DNA from: Rhizobium sp. CCGE 510
GTDB taxonomy: Bacteria; Pseudomonadota; Alphaproteobacteria; Rhizobiales; Rhizobiaceae
Direction: 5' to 3'
Assembly: GCF_000292525.1 (NCBI RefSeq)
Contig: NZ_AEYF01000039.1
Coordinates: 62,001 to 126,000, forward strand
DNA: 64,000 nt
A model generated the notes under the pieces. That model saw only the letters and a program-made list of their open reading frames with translations. It was not told the DNA's origin and made no database searches. A program made the position numbers and the translations under genes. Positions 20,167 through 29,700 of the stretch are shown here, in pieces; positions within the stretch are counted from its first letter, which is position 1; the number at the start of each line of letters is the position of its first letter.

Positions 20167-21545
20167 ATTCAGACGGCACGAAGAAACCATTCCGCAAGCA
20201 TAAGCCGTCCGCCGAGCGATCTACGCCGGCCAAACCCGGCCTGCAGGCGCGGGCTGCAGCGGCAAAAATTCTCGCCGCCGTCGTCGATCGCAAACTGCCG
20301 CTCGACGGCGCTCTCGACCATGAACATGGCAACCCGGCCTACCGGGCGCTCGGCGAAAACGACCGGGCGCTTGTTCGCGCCATCCTGAACACGACGCTGC
20401 GCCATCTGCCGCGCATCGATGCCGCGATTGCAGCGCTGCTGGAATCGCCGCTGCCGGAGGGGGCGCGGGCGCTGCACCATGTGCTGGCAATCGGCGCGGC
20501 GCAGATCCTCTATCTCGATGTGCCGGATCATTCGGCCGTCGATCTTGCCGTCGAGCAGGCCAATCAGGATCCGCGTAACCGCCGTTTCGCCAAGCTGGTC
20601 AATGCCATTCTCCGCCGGCTCGGCCGCGAGAAGAATGAGGTGCTCGCCGAGATCGGCCAGGTCGCGCCGATGCCCGCCTGGTTCATCACCAAGCTGGAAA
20701 AAGCCTATGGCCGGGACGCGGCGCTGGCGATTTCGGAATCTCAACTGCAGCCGGCAGCGATTGATCTGACCGTCAAATCCGACCCCGAAGGCTGGGCAGA
20801 GCGGCTGAACGGCATTGTCCTTCCAACAGGCAGCGTGCGGCTTGCCGCCTTCGATGGCGGCATTCCTTCGCTTGAAGGCTTCGACGAGGGCGAATGGTGG
20901 GTGCAGGATGCGGCGGCAAGCATCCCGGCCAAGCTTTTCGGCGATCTCTCGGGCAAACGCACTGCCGATCTCTGCGCCGCGCCAGGGGGCAAGACGGCGC
21001 AGCTCATTCTTGCCGGTGGCGCGGTCACCGCACTCGACCAGTCGGAAAGCCGGCTGAGACGGCTGCGATCGAATCTCGACCGGCTGGGTTTGAAAGCGGA
21101 GACGATTGCGGCGGATCTGACGACGTTCGAGCCGGTGGAGCGTTTCGATGCGATCTTGCTCGATGCTCCGTGCTCGTCCACCGGCACGACACGCCGGCAC
21201 CCCGACGTGCTGTGGACCAAGGGGGCTGAGGATATCGCCAGGCTGGCGGCGCTGCAGGAACGGCTGCTGCGTCATGCGCTGACCCTGTTGAAGCCGGGCG
21301 GCACGCTGGTTTTTTCGAATTGTTCGCTCGATCCTGCCGAGGGTGAGGACGTCGTTGCCCGTGTTCTTGCCGACACCGATGCGCTTGAGCGTGTTCAGAT
21401 CGATCCCGGTCGCTGGCCGGGCCTTGAAGCGGCGATCACGCCGCTCGGTGAATTCCGCACGCTTCCGACCATGCTGAAAATGCCCGATGGCATCGGCTCC
21501 GGCCTCGACGGCTTCTATGCCGCCGTGCTGCGGCGCGTGGCCTGA
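20157..21545 (+). CDS. rsmB: 16S rRNA (cytosine967-C5)-methyltransferase
   Basis: Methylates C967 of 16S rRNA. 462 residues: an N-terminal NusB-like RNA-binding domain (about 20-160) and a C-terminal SAM methyltransferase. SAM loop DLCAAPGGKTAQL and the two active-site cysteines in DAPCSSTG and FSNCSLDPAEGED are present. The start overlaps htpX by 10 bases, suggesting coupling. An N-terminal lysine-rich tail of about 30 residues precedes the NusB domain. Confidence 0.92.
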   Translation: MVLNSDGTKKPFRKHKPSAERSTPAKPGLQARAAAAKILAAVVDRKLPLDGALDHEHGNPAYRALGENDRALVRAILNTTLRHLPRIDAAIAALLESPLPEGARALHHVLAIGAAQILYLDVPDHSAVDLAVEQANQDPRNRRFAKLVNAILRRLGREKNEVLAEIGQVAPMPAWFITKLEKAYGRDAALAISESQLQPAAIDLTVKSDPEGWAERLNGIVLPTGSVRLAAFDGGIPSLEGFDEGEWWVQDAAASIPAKLFGDLSGKRTADLCAAPGGKTAQLILAGGAVTALDQSESRLRRLRSNLDRLGLKAETIAADLTTFEPVERFDAILLDAPCSSTGTTRRHPDVLWTKGAEDIARLAALQERLLRHALTLLKPGGTLVFSNCSLDPAEGEDVVARVLADTDALERVQIDPGRWPGLEAAITPLGEFRTLPTMLKMPDGIGSGLDGFYAAVLRRVA

Positions 21546-21726
21546 TTGCAGGCTTGACGGCGCGCAGTGTCAGGCAGGTCGTTATCCGAAAACCGCAGCG
21601 TGATCCCAGCTAGGAACGCATGAATTTGCGTATATTCTAACCTTGTCACGAATTAATTCATTGTGGACGATGAAATCGACCACTTTTCACCTATTCTTAA
21701 CTACGAGGGTCAATAGACAATAGAAT

Positions 21727-23400
21727 ATGCAGTCCGGTCGGCGTTTTGCGAGCATGTATGTTCGGGAGGCTTGGCGGCGCGCCTTGCGCCGCGTCGCGTT
21801 GCTGCGCCTGAAGCTCTTGCGCCATTCGATCAACGCGCCCGAGCGTCTGATCGTCGCTCCGACCGATCTCCGCAGCATCGATTCGCATGTCGCCGACGAG
21901 ATCCTCAACGGACGGTTTCTCCTGGCTGGGCGGATGCTGGAAACGGGTGGAAAGTCACCCTTCACCTTCACCCTGCCCTCGCGCCCCTTCGCCATACGCC
22001 TTCACAGCTTCGGCTGGTTGCGGCACATGCGGGCGAACAAGACGGAGCGCAGCTCGGCCGCCGCCCGGGCGATCGTCGACAGCTGGCTCTCCATCCATGC
22101 CGGCCGCATGGAGGGGATTGCGTGGGAGACCGACGTTACCGCCCAGCGCGTCATCGCCTGGCTGTCGCATTCGCCGGTGGTGCTGCAGAATGCCGACCGC
22201 GGCTTTTATCGCCGCTTCATGAAGTCGCTGGCGTTTCAGGTGAGGTTCCTGCACCGCATGGCGCCGTATACGCTTGGCGGCCTGGAGCTGTTTCGGCTGC
22301 GGATCGCGCTCGCCATGGCCTCGGTTGCCATGCCTGCCCGCGCCTCCACGCTCAGAAAGGCGGCGCAGGCGCTCGACCGCGAATTCGATAGCCAGATTCT
22401 GCCGGATGGCGGGCATATCTCGCGCAATCCGCGCGTCGGCCTGGAATTGCTGCTCGATCTGCTGCCGCTCAGGCAAACCTATGTCAATCTCGGCCATGAC
22501 CTGCCGCAGAAGCTGATTTCCGGCATCGACCGGATATATCCGGCATTGCGGTTCTTTCGCCATCAGGACGGGGATCTGGCGCTGTTCAACGGAGCGACCT
22601 CAACGCTGGCAAACGAGCTGATCTCCGTGCTGCGCTATGACGAGACCGCCGGCCAGCCGTTCAAGGCTTTGCCGCATTCGCGCTATCAGCGGCTGTCCGG
22701 GGGGAAGACAGTGATCATTGCCGATGCCGGCACGCCGCCTTCGGGAGGCGCACTGCGGACCGTACATGCCGGCAGCCTCTCCTTCGAGATGTCGTCCGGC
22801 CGTCACCGCTTCATCGTCAATTCCGGTTCGCCGAAATTTGCCGGGCACCGTTATGTCCAGATGGCGCGCACAACGGCGGCGCATTCAACGGTCATCCTCA
22901 ACGACACCTCGTCCAGCCGTTTTTCGCCTTCGCCGTTCCTCAATCACGCGATCACCGAACCGGTGAGAACCGTCACCGTCGAGCGTGCCGAAACGGAGGA
23001 TGGGCGCGACGGCATCAAGCTTAGCCATGACGGTTATCTCAGGGCGTTCGGCTTGTTGCACGAGCGTGAGCTGACACTCAATGCCGCAGGCTCGATCGTG
23101 ACAGGCCACGACCGGCTCGTCGTCAGGGAAGGATATGAGCATGACGAGGCCCTCAAGGCTGTCGCCCGTTTTCATATCCATCCGTCGATCGTCCTGCATC
23201 AGGGTGATGGCGAGTCCGTGCTGTTGACGGCGCCAGACGGTGAAAGCTGGCTGTTTTCCGCACCCGGCAATGAAGTGCTGATTACCGAGGATATCTTCTT
23301 TGCCGACAGCTCCGGTATTTGCGGTTCGGACCAGATCGAAATCGACTTCGATCTTGCCGAGAAGACGGAAATCCGTTGGTTTTTGTCCCACAAGGGATAG
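21727..23400 (+). CDS. Heparinase II/III family protein
   Basis: 557 residues with an alpha/alpha toroid-like N-terminal half and a C-terminal beta-sandwich typical of the heparinase II/III family (block FEMSSGRHRFIVNSGSP, then GHRYVQMARTTAAHSTVILN). No clear signal peptide is present; the N-terminus is strongly basic. This subfamily is common between rsmB and purH in Rhizobiales, and may act on an uronate-containing polysaccharide; the substrate is unknown. ATG at 21727 is used; an ATG nine codons later is possible. The upstream 181 bases are AT-rich near the gene. Confidence 0.8.
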   Translation: MQSGRRFASMYVREAWRRALRRVALLRLKLLRHSINAPERLIVAPTDLRSIDSHVADEILNGRFLLAGRMLETGGKSPFTFTLPSRPFAIRLHSFGWLRHMRANKTERSSAAARAIVDSWLSIHAGRMEGIAWETDVTAQRVIAWLSHSPVVLQNADRGFYRRFMKSLAFQVRFLHRMAPYTLGGLELFRLRIALAMASVAMPARASTLRKAAQALDREFDSQILPDGGHISRNPRVGLELLLDLLPLRQTYVNLGHDLPQKLISGIDRIYPALRFFRHQDGDLALFNGATSTLANELISVLRYDETAGQPFKALPHSRYQRLSGGKTVIIADAGTPPSGGALRTVHAGSLSFEMSSGRHRFIVNSGSPKFAGHRYVQMARTTAAHSTVILNDTSSSRFSPSPFLNHAITEPVRTVTVERAETEDGRDGIKLSHDGYLRAFGLLHERELTLNAAGSIVTGHDRLVVREGYEHDEALKAVARFHIHPSIVLHQGDGESVLLTAPDGESWLFSAPGNEVLITEDIFFADSSGICGSDQIEIDFDLAEKTEIRWFLSHKG

Positions 23401-23456
23401 CACCTGTTTGCGCGGCGGCGAAGCTGTGCTAACGCGGCCTCAGAATGCGAGCGTCC

Positions 23457-23509
23457 TGGAACAGGATGATCTCAGGCAGCAACCGGCCTGAAATCCGAAT
23501 CCTGCTCTA
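23457..23509. repeat. Palindromic intergenic repeat, degenerate copy upstream of purH
   Basis: GGAACAGGATGAT and GCCTGAAATC/ATCCTGCTCTA form an imperfect inverted repeat. It is a diverged copy of the near-perfect palindrome at 25163-25213 on the other side of purH. Confidence 0.75.
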
Positions 23510-23551
23510 AATGAAGCGGATGTCTCCCGAAGCCCGAACGGAGAAGGTTTC

Positions 23552-25165
23552 ATGGCCGTTATTTCCAAGAAGATCCCCGCCCCCGACAAGGTCGAAATCA
23601 AGACCGCGCTCCTCTCCGTCTTCGACAAGACCGGGATTGTCGAACTCGCCCAAGCATTATCCGCCAGAGGCGTGCGGCTGCTGTCGACCGGCGGCACCTT
23701 TAAAGCGATCGCTGCTGCCGGCCTTGCCGTCACCGACGTCTCCGAAATCACCGGCTTTCCGGAGATCATGGACGGGCGGGTCAAGACGCTGCATCCGACG
23801 GTGCATGGCGGCCTGCTGGCGATCCGCGACGATAGCGAACACCAGGAGGCGATGAAGGCGCACGGCATCGAGGCCATCGACCTCGCCGTCATCAACCTCT
23901 ATCCCTTCGAGGAAGTGCGCGCGGCCGGCGGCGATTATCCGACAACCGTCGAGAATATCGATATCGGCGGGCCGGCGATGATCCGCGCATCGGCCAAGAA
24001 CCATGCCTATGTGACGATCCTGACCGATCCTGCGGATTATGCCGAGTTCACGGAGCAGGTTTCCGCAGATGAGGGCAAGACTGCCTATGCCTTCCGCCAA
24101 CGCATGGCCGCCAAGGCCTATGCCCGCACCGCGGCCTATGACGCTGTGATTTCCAACTGGTTCGCAGAGGTGCTGTCGATCGACACGCCGCGCCACCGGG
24201 TTATCGGCGGTGCGCTGAAGGAAGAGATGCGCTACGGCGAAAACCCGCACCAGAAGGCGGCCTTCTACGTCACCGGCGAAAAGCGGCCGGGTGTTTCGAC
24301 GGCTGCGCTTCTTCAGGGCAAGCAGCTCTCCTACAACAACATCAACGACACCGATGCCGCCTACGAGCTGGTTGCCGAATTCCTGCCTGAGAAGGCGGCT
24401 TGCGCCATCATCAAGCATGCCAATCCCTGCGGCGTCGCCACTGGATCGAGCCTGGTCGAGGCCTATCGGCGGGCGCTCGCCTGCGATAGCGTTTCTGCCT
24501 TCGGCGGCATCATCGCGCTCAATCGGACGCTGGATGCCGAAACGGCTGAGGAGATCGTCAAGCTCTTCACCGAAGTGATCATCGCGCCCGATGTCACCGA
24601 GGAAGCGAAGGCGATCGTCGCCCGCAAGCCGAACCTGCGGCTGCTGTCTGCCGGCGGCCTTCCCGATCCGCGCACCGCGGGCCTGACGGCAAAGACCGTT
24701 TCCGGCGGCCTGCTGGTCCAGAGCCGGGACAACGGCATGGTCGAGGATTTGGAGCTCAAGGTCGTCACCAGGCGCGCGCCGACGGCGCAGGAGCTGGAAG
24801 ACATGAAGTTCGCTTTCAAGGTGGGCAAACACGTCAAATCGAACGCCGTGGTCTATGCCAAGGACGGCCAGACGGCCGGTATCGGTGCCGGTCAGATGAG
24901 CCGTGTCGATTCCGCCCGCATCGCCGCGCTGAAGGCCGAAGAGGCGGCCAAGGCGCTCGGCCTTGCCGTGCCGATGACGCATGGTTCGGCGGTCGCCTCC
25001 GAAGCCTTCCTGCCGTTTGCCGACGGTCTTCTGTCGATGATCGCTGCAGGGGCGACGGCGGTTATCCAGCCGGGCGGTTCGATGCGCGATCAGGAAGTCA
25101 TCGATGCCGCCAACGAACATGGCATTGCGATGGTCTTTACCGGCATGCGCCATTTCCGGCACTAG
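23552..25165 (+). CDS. purH: Bifunctional AICAR formyltransferase / IMP cyclohydrolase
   Basis: Catalyses the last two steps of IMP synthesis. 537 residues: the N-terminal cyclohydrolase (MGS-like) domain begins with SVFDKTGIVELA and contains INLYPFE and GGPAMIRASAKNH; the C-terminal transformylase has LSYNNINDTDAA and KHANPCGVA. The stop codon TAG is the first three bases of a long palindromic repeat that probably also ends the transcript. A ribosome site AACGGAGAAGG lies before the ATG at 23552. Confidence 0.97.
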   Translation: MAVISKKIPAPDKVEIKTALLSVFDKTGIVELAQALSARGVRLLSTGGTFKAIAAAGLAVTDVSEITGFPEIMDGRVKTLHPTVHGGLLAIRDDSEHQEAMKAHGIEAIDLAVINLYPFEEVRAAGGDYPTTVENIDIGGPAMIRASAKNHAYVTILTDPADYAEFTEQVSADEGKTAYAFRQRMAAKAYARTAAYDAVISNWFAEVLSIDTPRHRVIGGALKEEMRYGENPHQKAAFYVTGEKRPGVSTAALLQGKQLSYNNINDTDAAYELVAEFLPEKAACAIIKHANPCGVATGSSLVEAYRRALACDSVSAFGGIIALNRTLDAETAEEIVKLFTEVIIAPDVTEEAKAIVARKPNLRLLSAGGLPDPRTAGLTAKTVSGGLLVQSRDNGMVEDLELKVVTRRAPTAQELEDMKFAFKVGKHVKSNAVVYAKDGQTAGIGAGQMSRVDSARIAALKAEEAAKALGLAVPMTHGSAVASEAFLPFADGLLSMIAAGATAVIQPGGSMRDQEVIDAANEHGIAMVFTGMRHFRH

Positions 25166-25213
25166 AACAGGATGATTTTAGGCCTGTTGGCCTAAAATCT
25201 GAATCCTGTTCTA
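25163..25213. repeat. Palindromic repeat / terminator-like stem after purH
   Basis: TAGAACAGGAT (25163-25173) pairs with ATCCTGTTCTA (25203-25213) and GATTTTAGGCC (25174-25184) with GGCCTAAAATC (25189-25199); loop TGTT, three-base bulge on the right arm. A second copy lies ahead of purH. Confidence 0.85.
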
Positions 25214-25225
25214 CATTAAAAGTTT

Positions 25226-25275
25226 AGAGCATGATGTCATCCGAAAACCGCTCACACTTTTCGGCATCATGCTCT
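25226..25275. repeat. Second palindromic repeat between purH and the UMF1 transporter gene
   Basis: AGAGCATGATG (25226-25236) pairs with CATCATGCTCT (25265-25275), and CCGAAAA (25241-25247) with TTTTCGG (25258-25264). This form is very common between genes in Rhizobium; it lies between two convergent genes. Confidence 0.82.
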
Positions 25276-25304
25276 GAACGCGTGCCGGAACACTGCGGGC
25301 GTTG

Positions 25305-26693
25305 CTATGGGCGATCGGCCGGATAGGGCGTGCGGGCGAGTAGCACCAGTCCGCCGGCGAGAAACAGGATCAGCGTTGCCATTCCAAGCCGCGGTGATCC
25401 GCTCATATAGGTCACCAGCGAGAAGAGCAGCGTCGCCATGAAACTCGTGGCGCGCCCCGAAAGCGCGTATATGCCGAAGTAGCGGCCGGCTTCCTCCGGG
25501 CTGACGCTGCGAGCGAGGTAAGAGCGCGACGAGGCCTGTACCGGCCCGAAGGCAAACCCGATCAGCAGACCATAGAGGATATAGGCCCTCTCGGCCGCAG
25601 TGCCGAAGAGGCCGCCGGAATCCGCCGTCGGCAGCGGCATCAGTCCGAACAGGGTATAACCCGGCCCTGTCGAGATGATGCCGATGGTGGCGAGAAGCAG
25701 CATGGTGAGGCTGATGACGACGGTCACCTTCGACCCGACGTTCTTGTCGATACGGCCGGCAATCAGGCAGCCGAAGATCGCGACGACGTTAAGGATGATG
25801 CCATAAATGCCGATCTCGATCGTCGCCCAGCCGAACATCCCGGCCGCGAAGATGCCGCCAAGGATCAGCAACCCGTTGACGCCGTCCTGATAGACCATCC
25901 GGGCGATGAGGAATTTCAGGATGCCGCGGCGCTCCTTGAGTTCAACACGCGTGTTTTTGAGCTCTCGCAGGCCCGAGCGGACGGCAGTGCCAAAGGGAAG
26001 ACCCCTGCCGACATCCGGCGTGAAGAAGAACATCGGCAGGATGAAGATCAGATACCAGACGGCCGAGACCGGCCCGGTGATGCGTGCATCCTGGCCGGTG
26101 TGAGGATCGAGACCGAATAGCGGATCGAGACCGAGGATGGTCTTGCCGGTCTCAGGGCTCGCCGCCAAAAGTGTCACGACGGCGATGAGCACGATGATGC
26201 CACCGAGGTAACCAAGCCCCCAGGCTGTGTTGGAGAGCTTGCCGACCTCGTGTTTGGCGACCAGGCGCGGCATCATCGAATCGTTGAACACGATCGAAAA
26301 CTCGGCCGAGATCGAGGCGAGGATCATGAAAATGACGGGATAAACAATGGGCGAGCCGGGGGCTGCGAACCACAGGCCGAAAAGGCTGGCGATCTTGATG
26401 ACCGCGAAGAAGCCGATCCAGGGTTTGCGGGCGCCCGACTGGTCGGCAATCGAGCCGAGAACGGGCGAGAGCAGGGCGATGATCACCGATGAGATCGTCG
26501 CCATGTTGCTCCACGTCGTCTGCGCGGAAATCGGGTCATCGGTCAGGCGGGAAACGAAATAGGGTCCGAAGATGAAGGTGGTGACCACCGTAAAGAAGGG
26601 CTGGGCTGCCCAATCGAAGAACATCCACCCCCAGATGCCCTTCTCCGTGGCCTTCGGGGGCTGCGTTCCTGTCCAGTCGATGCGATTCAACAT
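25305..26693 (-). CDS. UMF1/Atg22-like major facilitator transporter
   Basis: 462 residues with about 12 membrane segments. The start MLNRIDWTG at 26693 is preceded by AAGGAG; longer frames run back into the upstream gene. GIWGWMFFDWAAQPFF is the hallmark of the UMF1 (Atg22-like) branch of MFS transporters; the substrate is not predictable, though fungal relatives release amino acids from vacuoles. It starts 23 bases after the glutamate dehydrogenase gene and is probably co-transcribed, which would fit a role linked to amino-acid catabolism (inference). Confidence 0.86.
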   Translation of the reverse strand: MLNRIDWTGTQPPKATEKGIWGWMFFDWAAQPFFTVVTTFIFGPYFVSRLTDDPISAQTTWSNMATISSVIIALLSPVLGSIADQSGARKPWIGFFAVIKIASLFGLWFAAPGSPIVYPVIFMILASISAEFSIVFNDSMMPRLVAKHEVGKLSNTAWGLGYLGGIIVLIAVVTLLAASPETGKTILGLDPLFGLDPHTGQDARITGPVSAVWYLIFILPMFFFTPDVGRGLPFGTAVRSGLRELKNTRVELKERRGILKFLIARMVYQDGVNGLLILGGIFAAGMFGWATIEIGIYGIILNVVAIFGCLIAGRIDKNVGSKVTVVISLTMLLLATIGIISTGPGYTLFGLMPLPTADSGGLFGTAAERAYILYGLLIGFAFGPVQASSRSYLARSVSPEEAGRYFGIYALSGRATSFMATLLFSLVTYMSGSPRLGMATLILFLAGGLVLLARTPYPADRP

Positions 26694-26716
26694 CCGCTCC
26701 TTTTTCGCGGACTGTC

Positions 26717-29700
26717 TCACCTCACCCGGTCGCGCGCAAGATCGGTCAGGATACCTGCAGCAACGGTAATACGCGCAAGGTTGGGATCGCCGCTGTCGCT
26801 GAGGCTCGAAAGCTCTTCGACGATTCGATTGATGCGGATACGATCCTGGGCATGCCACGCCTGGACCGGAAGCTTCTCCTTGCCGTGGTCGGACAGGGCC
26901 GAGATGACGATGTCGCGTCTTGCGCTGGCGATCTGGTCGATGCTGCGGGCAAGCGCCAGGTTCTCGTAATGGTCGGAGGTGAGGATACGCCCACCCGCTG
27001 CCAGCAGCCGGGCGATGCGGAAAGTCTGCGAGACGGCAAAGTAGTTTTCGGCGGCCCGCAACAAGGTCTCGCCGGTGCGCTCGGCAATCTGCATGATCTC
27101 CGGCACCAGCGCGAAGCTCTGGAGATTGGCGATCTCGGCTGCGAGCTTTTCGGGCACGCCGGCCTGGCTATACTCCGCCTGCCGGGCGGCGACATCGCCG
27201 GCCGATTGTTCGGCAAAGGCAGGCTTTAGCTTCTTAAGCGCAGCCTGGAGCCGGCCAATCACCTCGGCCATATCGGCCTTGGTCATGCCGGTCTTCAAGA
27301 GCAGGCGCGTCAATACGGTAAAGCTATGGCTGATTTCCTCATAGATGCGGTTCTGCAGCTCGCCCGATATCCGGCCGTCGAGCGCATCCGTTTCGGCCCA
27401 GAGCCTGTTCAGGTCGAAACCGTCGCGGGCAACGATCGCGGCACGGACCACTTCCGGTGCCGAGGCCGCCGTCGCGTCTATCATGGCGACGGTGAAGCTC
27501 GGCCCGCCGCGGTTAATCGCCTCGTTGGCAAGCACCGTTGCAACAATTTCACGCTTCAGCCGGTGGCCGGCGATATCGCCGGCATTCGACTTCTGCATCT
27601 TGACGGGGAAATAATTCAACAGCGTTGCGGTAAAATAGGAATCGTCCGGCAGATCGCTGGCGGCCAGCGCGTCGAAGAGCACGATCTTGGCGTAGGATAC
27701 CAACACGCCGATTTCCGGCCGCGTGAGCGGCTTGCCGGCGGCATAGCGTTCGGCGAGGCTCTGCTCGTCCGGCAAAGTCTCGACCTTGCGGTTCAGCTGG
27801 CCGGCGCCCTCGAGCACGCTCATGAAACGGCCGAGTTCGAGACCGTTTGCCGTGCCCTTGCGTTCCGTCAGCGAGATCGCCAGCGACTGCAGGTAGTTGT
27901 TGCGCAGCACCAGGGTCGCCACTTCGCTGGTCATCGAGGGTAGCAGCTGGTCGCGTTTTGCCCGCGTCAGGCGCCCGTCATGCATGGCGGCTGCCAGTGC
28001 AATCTTGATGTTGACCTCGACGTCCGAGGTGTTGACGCCGGCCGAGTTGTCGATAGCGTCGGAGTTGCAGCGCCCGCCCTTGAGACCGTAGGCAATGCGG
28101 CCCTTCTGGGTGACACCGAGGTTTGCGCCCTCGCCGATCACCTTGGCGCGCACTTCGACCGCCGCAACGCGGATCGGGTCGTTGGCGCGGTCGCCGACTT
28201 CGGCGTCGGTTTCGGACGCCGCTTTCACGTAGGTGCCGATGCCGCCGAACCAGAGCAGGTCGACCGGGCTCTTCAAGATCGCCGTGATGATTTCGAAGGG
28301 TGTCGCCACGGCCTTGTCGAGGCCAATCGCGGCAACCGCTTCCGGGGTCAGGGTGACCGATTTTGCAGCGCGGGAGATGATCATCGCGCCTTTGGAGAGC
28401 ACGGTTTTGTCAAAATCCTGCCAGCTTGACCGCGGCAGGTCGAAGAGACGCTGCCGCTCGGCCAGCGTCTTTTCCATGTCGGGATCGGGATCGATGACGA
28501 TATCGCGGTGGTCGAAGGCTGCTATCAGCCTGATCTTCGGAGAGAGCAGCATGCCGTTGCCGAAGACGTCGCCGGACATGTCGCCGACGCCGGCAACGGT
28601 GAAGGGCGTCGTCTGGATGTCGATATCCATTTCGCGGAAATGACGCTTGACGGTTTCCCAGGCGCCGCGGGCGGTGATGCCCATCTTCTTGTGGTCGTAG
28701 CCGGCCGAGCCGCCGGAAGCGAAGGCGTCGTCCAGCCAGAAGCCGGCTTCCTGGGCCAGGGCATTGGCGGTGTCGGAGAAGGTTGCTGTGCCCTTGTCGG
28801 CGGCGACGACGAAATAGGGGTCGTCACCATCGAGCCTGACCGTATCTTTCGGCGGCACGACGTCGGCGCCCGATATATTGTCGGTGATCGATAGCAGCGT
28901 GCGGATATAGGTCTTGTAAGCCTCACGGCCGGCATTGAATATCTCGTCGCGGCTGCCGCCGATGGGGAGCTTCTTCGGATAGAAGCCGCCCTTTGCACCG
29001 ACCGGCACGATGACAGCGTTCTTCACCTGCTGGGCCTTGACGAGGCCGAGGACCTCGGTGCGATAATCTTCGGCACGATCCGACCAGCGCAGGCCACCGC
29101 GCGCCACCTTGCCGAAGCGCAGGTGCACACCTTCGACTTCGACGCCATAGACGAACATTTCGCGGAAAGGTTTCGGCTGCGGCAGGCCGTCGACCAGGTG
29201 CGGATCAAGCTTGAAGGCCAGCATCGACTTTGGCGAGCCGTCCGGGTTCTTCTGGAAATAATTGGTGCGAAGCGTCGCATCGACGATATTGACGTAACGG
29301 CGCAGGATACGATCGTCGTCGAGGCTCGGCACGTCGGCAAGCTCGGCCTCGATCGCCTGGTGCAGGTCGGCAAGCTTCTTGACGCGGGCCTTCTCGGAAA
29401 GCCTGGTATCGAGCGTGTCGTGGAACAGCCGGAAGATGGAAGCGGCGACAGCAGGATATTTGTCGAGTGTGGTTGCGATGTAATCCTGCGAATAGGCGAT
29501 GCCGGCCTGGCGGAGATAACGGGCATAGGCACGCAGCACGTTCGTCTCGCGCGCTGAAAGCCCGGCCGAGAGGATCAGCCGATTGAAGCTGTCATTGTCG
29601 ATCGTGCCGGCGAAGGCGGCGACGAAGGCTTCTTCGAGGGCAGCGCCGTAACGCTGCAGGTCGATGTCGCCGCCATTGCGGGCCTCGAGCTCCATATCGT

